Shown here one piece after another: positions 6,183-6,579 of a stretch of DNA of 6,579 bases. Below the pieces are notes generated by a model, which saw only the letters and a list, made by a program, of their open reading frames with translations, was not told where the DNA came from and did no database searches. The position numbers were made by a program, and so were the translations under genes. How positions within the stretch are numbered: position 1 is the first letter of the stretch; every line of letters starts with the position of its first letter. The DNA is from Desulfobacteraceae bacterium (GTDB lineage: Bacteria; Desulfobacterota; Desulfobacteria; Desulfobacterales; Desulfobacteraceae): NCBI GenBank assembly GCA_011390435.1, contig JAABSK010000161.1, forward strand, positions 1 to 6,579, read 5' to 3'.

Positions 6183-6433
6183 AGCTCATCTTCTCAGACA
6201 ATGCATGGGACGATTATATTTTCTGGCAAAAAACTGACAAAAAAATAATACGTCGCATAAATACGCTCATAAAAGATACCAAGCGAAACCCATTTGAGGG
6301 TATTGGCAAACCTGAGCCGTTAAAGCATGCTCTTTCTGGTTACTGGTCGAGAAGAATAACCGATGAGCATCGGTTTATATATAAAGTTTCTGAAGATGCC
6401 ATTGAAATCGCCCAACTCAGATACCACTATTGA
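6179..6433 (+). CDS. yoeB: YoeB-family mRNA interferase toxin
   Basis: This 84-aa toxin of the RelE/YoeB fold cleaves mRNA at the ribosomal A site and so halts translation until antitoxin is restored. It has the same length as E. coli YoeB and is collinear with it by recall: WDDY near the start, NPFEGIGKPEPLKH (37-50), SGYWSRRITDEHRFIY (53-68) and the terminal RYHY. The catalytic residues known from E. coli, E46, R65, H83 and Y84, are all present at the same numbers, so the toxin appears active. It starts with TTG, overlapping the antitoxin TGA in the tetranucleotide TTGA, and AGGAG lies 8 nt upstream. The overlap couples its translation to the antitoxin, and the weak start codon would help keep toxin below antitoxin. 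It is AT-rich like its partner. Confidence 0.96.
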   Translation: MKLIFSDNAWDDYIFWQKTDKKIIRRINTLIKDTKRNPFEGIGKPEPLKHALSGYWSRRITDEHRFIYKVSEDAIEIAQLRYHY

Positions 6434-6502
6434 AACATCCCTTCAGCCCCAACGCTGGAGTTCAGGGGGGCGCTGCAACGACGGGTTATCAATCGCTTTT
6501 GA

Positions 6503-6579
6503 TTAAACCTGATGAGCGGCATATTCGTCCAAAAGACGGCGTATCATCTTCTGGTACTGCGTATTATGCTTTCGGGCTT
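6503..6579 (-). CDS. C-terminal fragment of a probable ribbon-helix-helix (CopG-type) antitoxin
   Basis: The last 24 codons of a minus-strand gene enter from the right edge and end at the TAA at 6505-6503. The peptide ends YQKMIRRLLDEYAAHQV, preceded by ARKHNTQ. A small basic helix, then Q/T-x-Y-Q-x-x-I-x-x-L-L-x-x-Y, is the usual C-terminal half of CopG/BrnA-type antitoxins that recognise DNA as ribbon-helix-helix dimers. The gene converges on yoeB with a 69-bp gap. A toxin gene would be expected just upstream of it, outside the window. The call rests on a short stretch, and the true length and frame upstream are not visible. Confidence 0.5.
   Translation of the reverse strand, partial: ARKHNTQYQKMIRRLLDEYAAHQV

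Noticed and set aside
6444..6475. Possible hairpin terminator between yoeB and the convergent antitoxin (CAGCCCC with GGGG..GCTG)
   Set aside because: Pairing needs a large bulge and no T-run follows on either strand.
6447..6487. Resemblance to an integron attC site (CCCCAAC ... GGGTTA), tempting because toxin-antitoxin modules are common integron cassettes
   Set aside because: The outer boxes are not complementary in the RYYYAAC/GTTRRRY manner, and the inner arms do not pair.

Overview
The window looks like chromosomal DNA of an anaerobic deltaproteobacterium (Desulfobacterota, possibly a Desulfobacter or Desulfotignum relative). This is inferred from a tungsten/molybdenum aldehyde:ferredoxin oxidoreductase (AOR) gene, a soluble PAS-GAF hybrid histidine kinase, a sigma-54-type promoter and about 50% GC. 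The genus is a guess from gene content, not a search result.

Layout: (1) 1-266, minus strand: the N-terminal 88 residues of a small receiver-like protein that continues past the left edge. It lacks the usual phospho-acceptor aspartate. (2) 267-619: a divergent control region. On the minus strand it carries a full match to the sigma-54 (-24/-12) consensus, pointing at the receiver gene. About 130 and 175 bp upstream of the predicted start site lie two copies of an inverted repeat, GTCGCA-N4-TGCGAC, as expected for an enhancer-binding-protein site pair. (3) 620-3591, plus strand: an AOR-family gene overlapping by 13 bp a class II aldolase gene that has an extra N-terminal half. (4) 3575-5665, minus strand: a hybrid histidine kinase whose 3' end overlaps the aldolase tail to tail by 17 bp. 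It has its own sigma-70-like promoter, followed immediately by a 27-bp near-perfect palindrome. (5) 5881-6433, plus strand: a compact, AT-rich YefM-YoeB toxin-antitoxin module with a recognisable promoter and the two TGTACA operator boxes known from E. coli yefM. (6) 6503-6579, minus strand: the last 24 codons of what looks like a ribbon-helix-helix (CopG-type) antitoxin, running off the right edge.

How they may work together: the AOR oxidises an aldehyde to a carboxylic acid and reduces ferredoxin. Its translationally overlapping partner belongs to a family that releases aldehydes from sugar phosphates, so a short aldehyde-producing and aldehyde-oxidising pathway is plausible but unproven. 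The receiver-like protein, the sigma-54 promoter with enhancer sites and the hybrid kinase suggest signal-dependent control around this pair. The partner activator is not in the window. The toxin-antitoxin block at the right is compositionally distinct and probably arrived separately.

The most notable signals are the sigma-54 promoter with paired enhancer-like palindromes, the AOR/two-domain aldolase pair, the kinase promoter palindrome and the conserved YefM operator.
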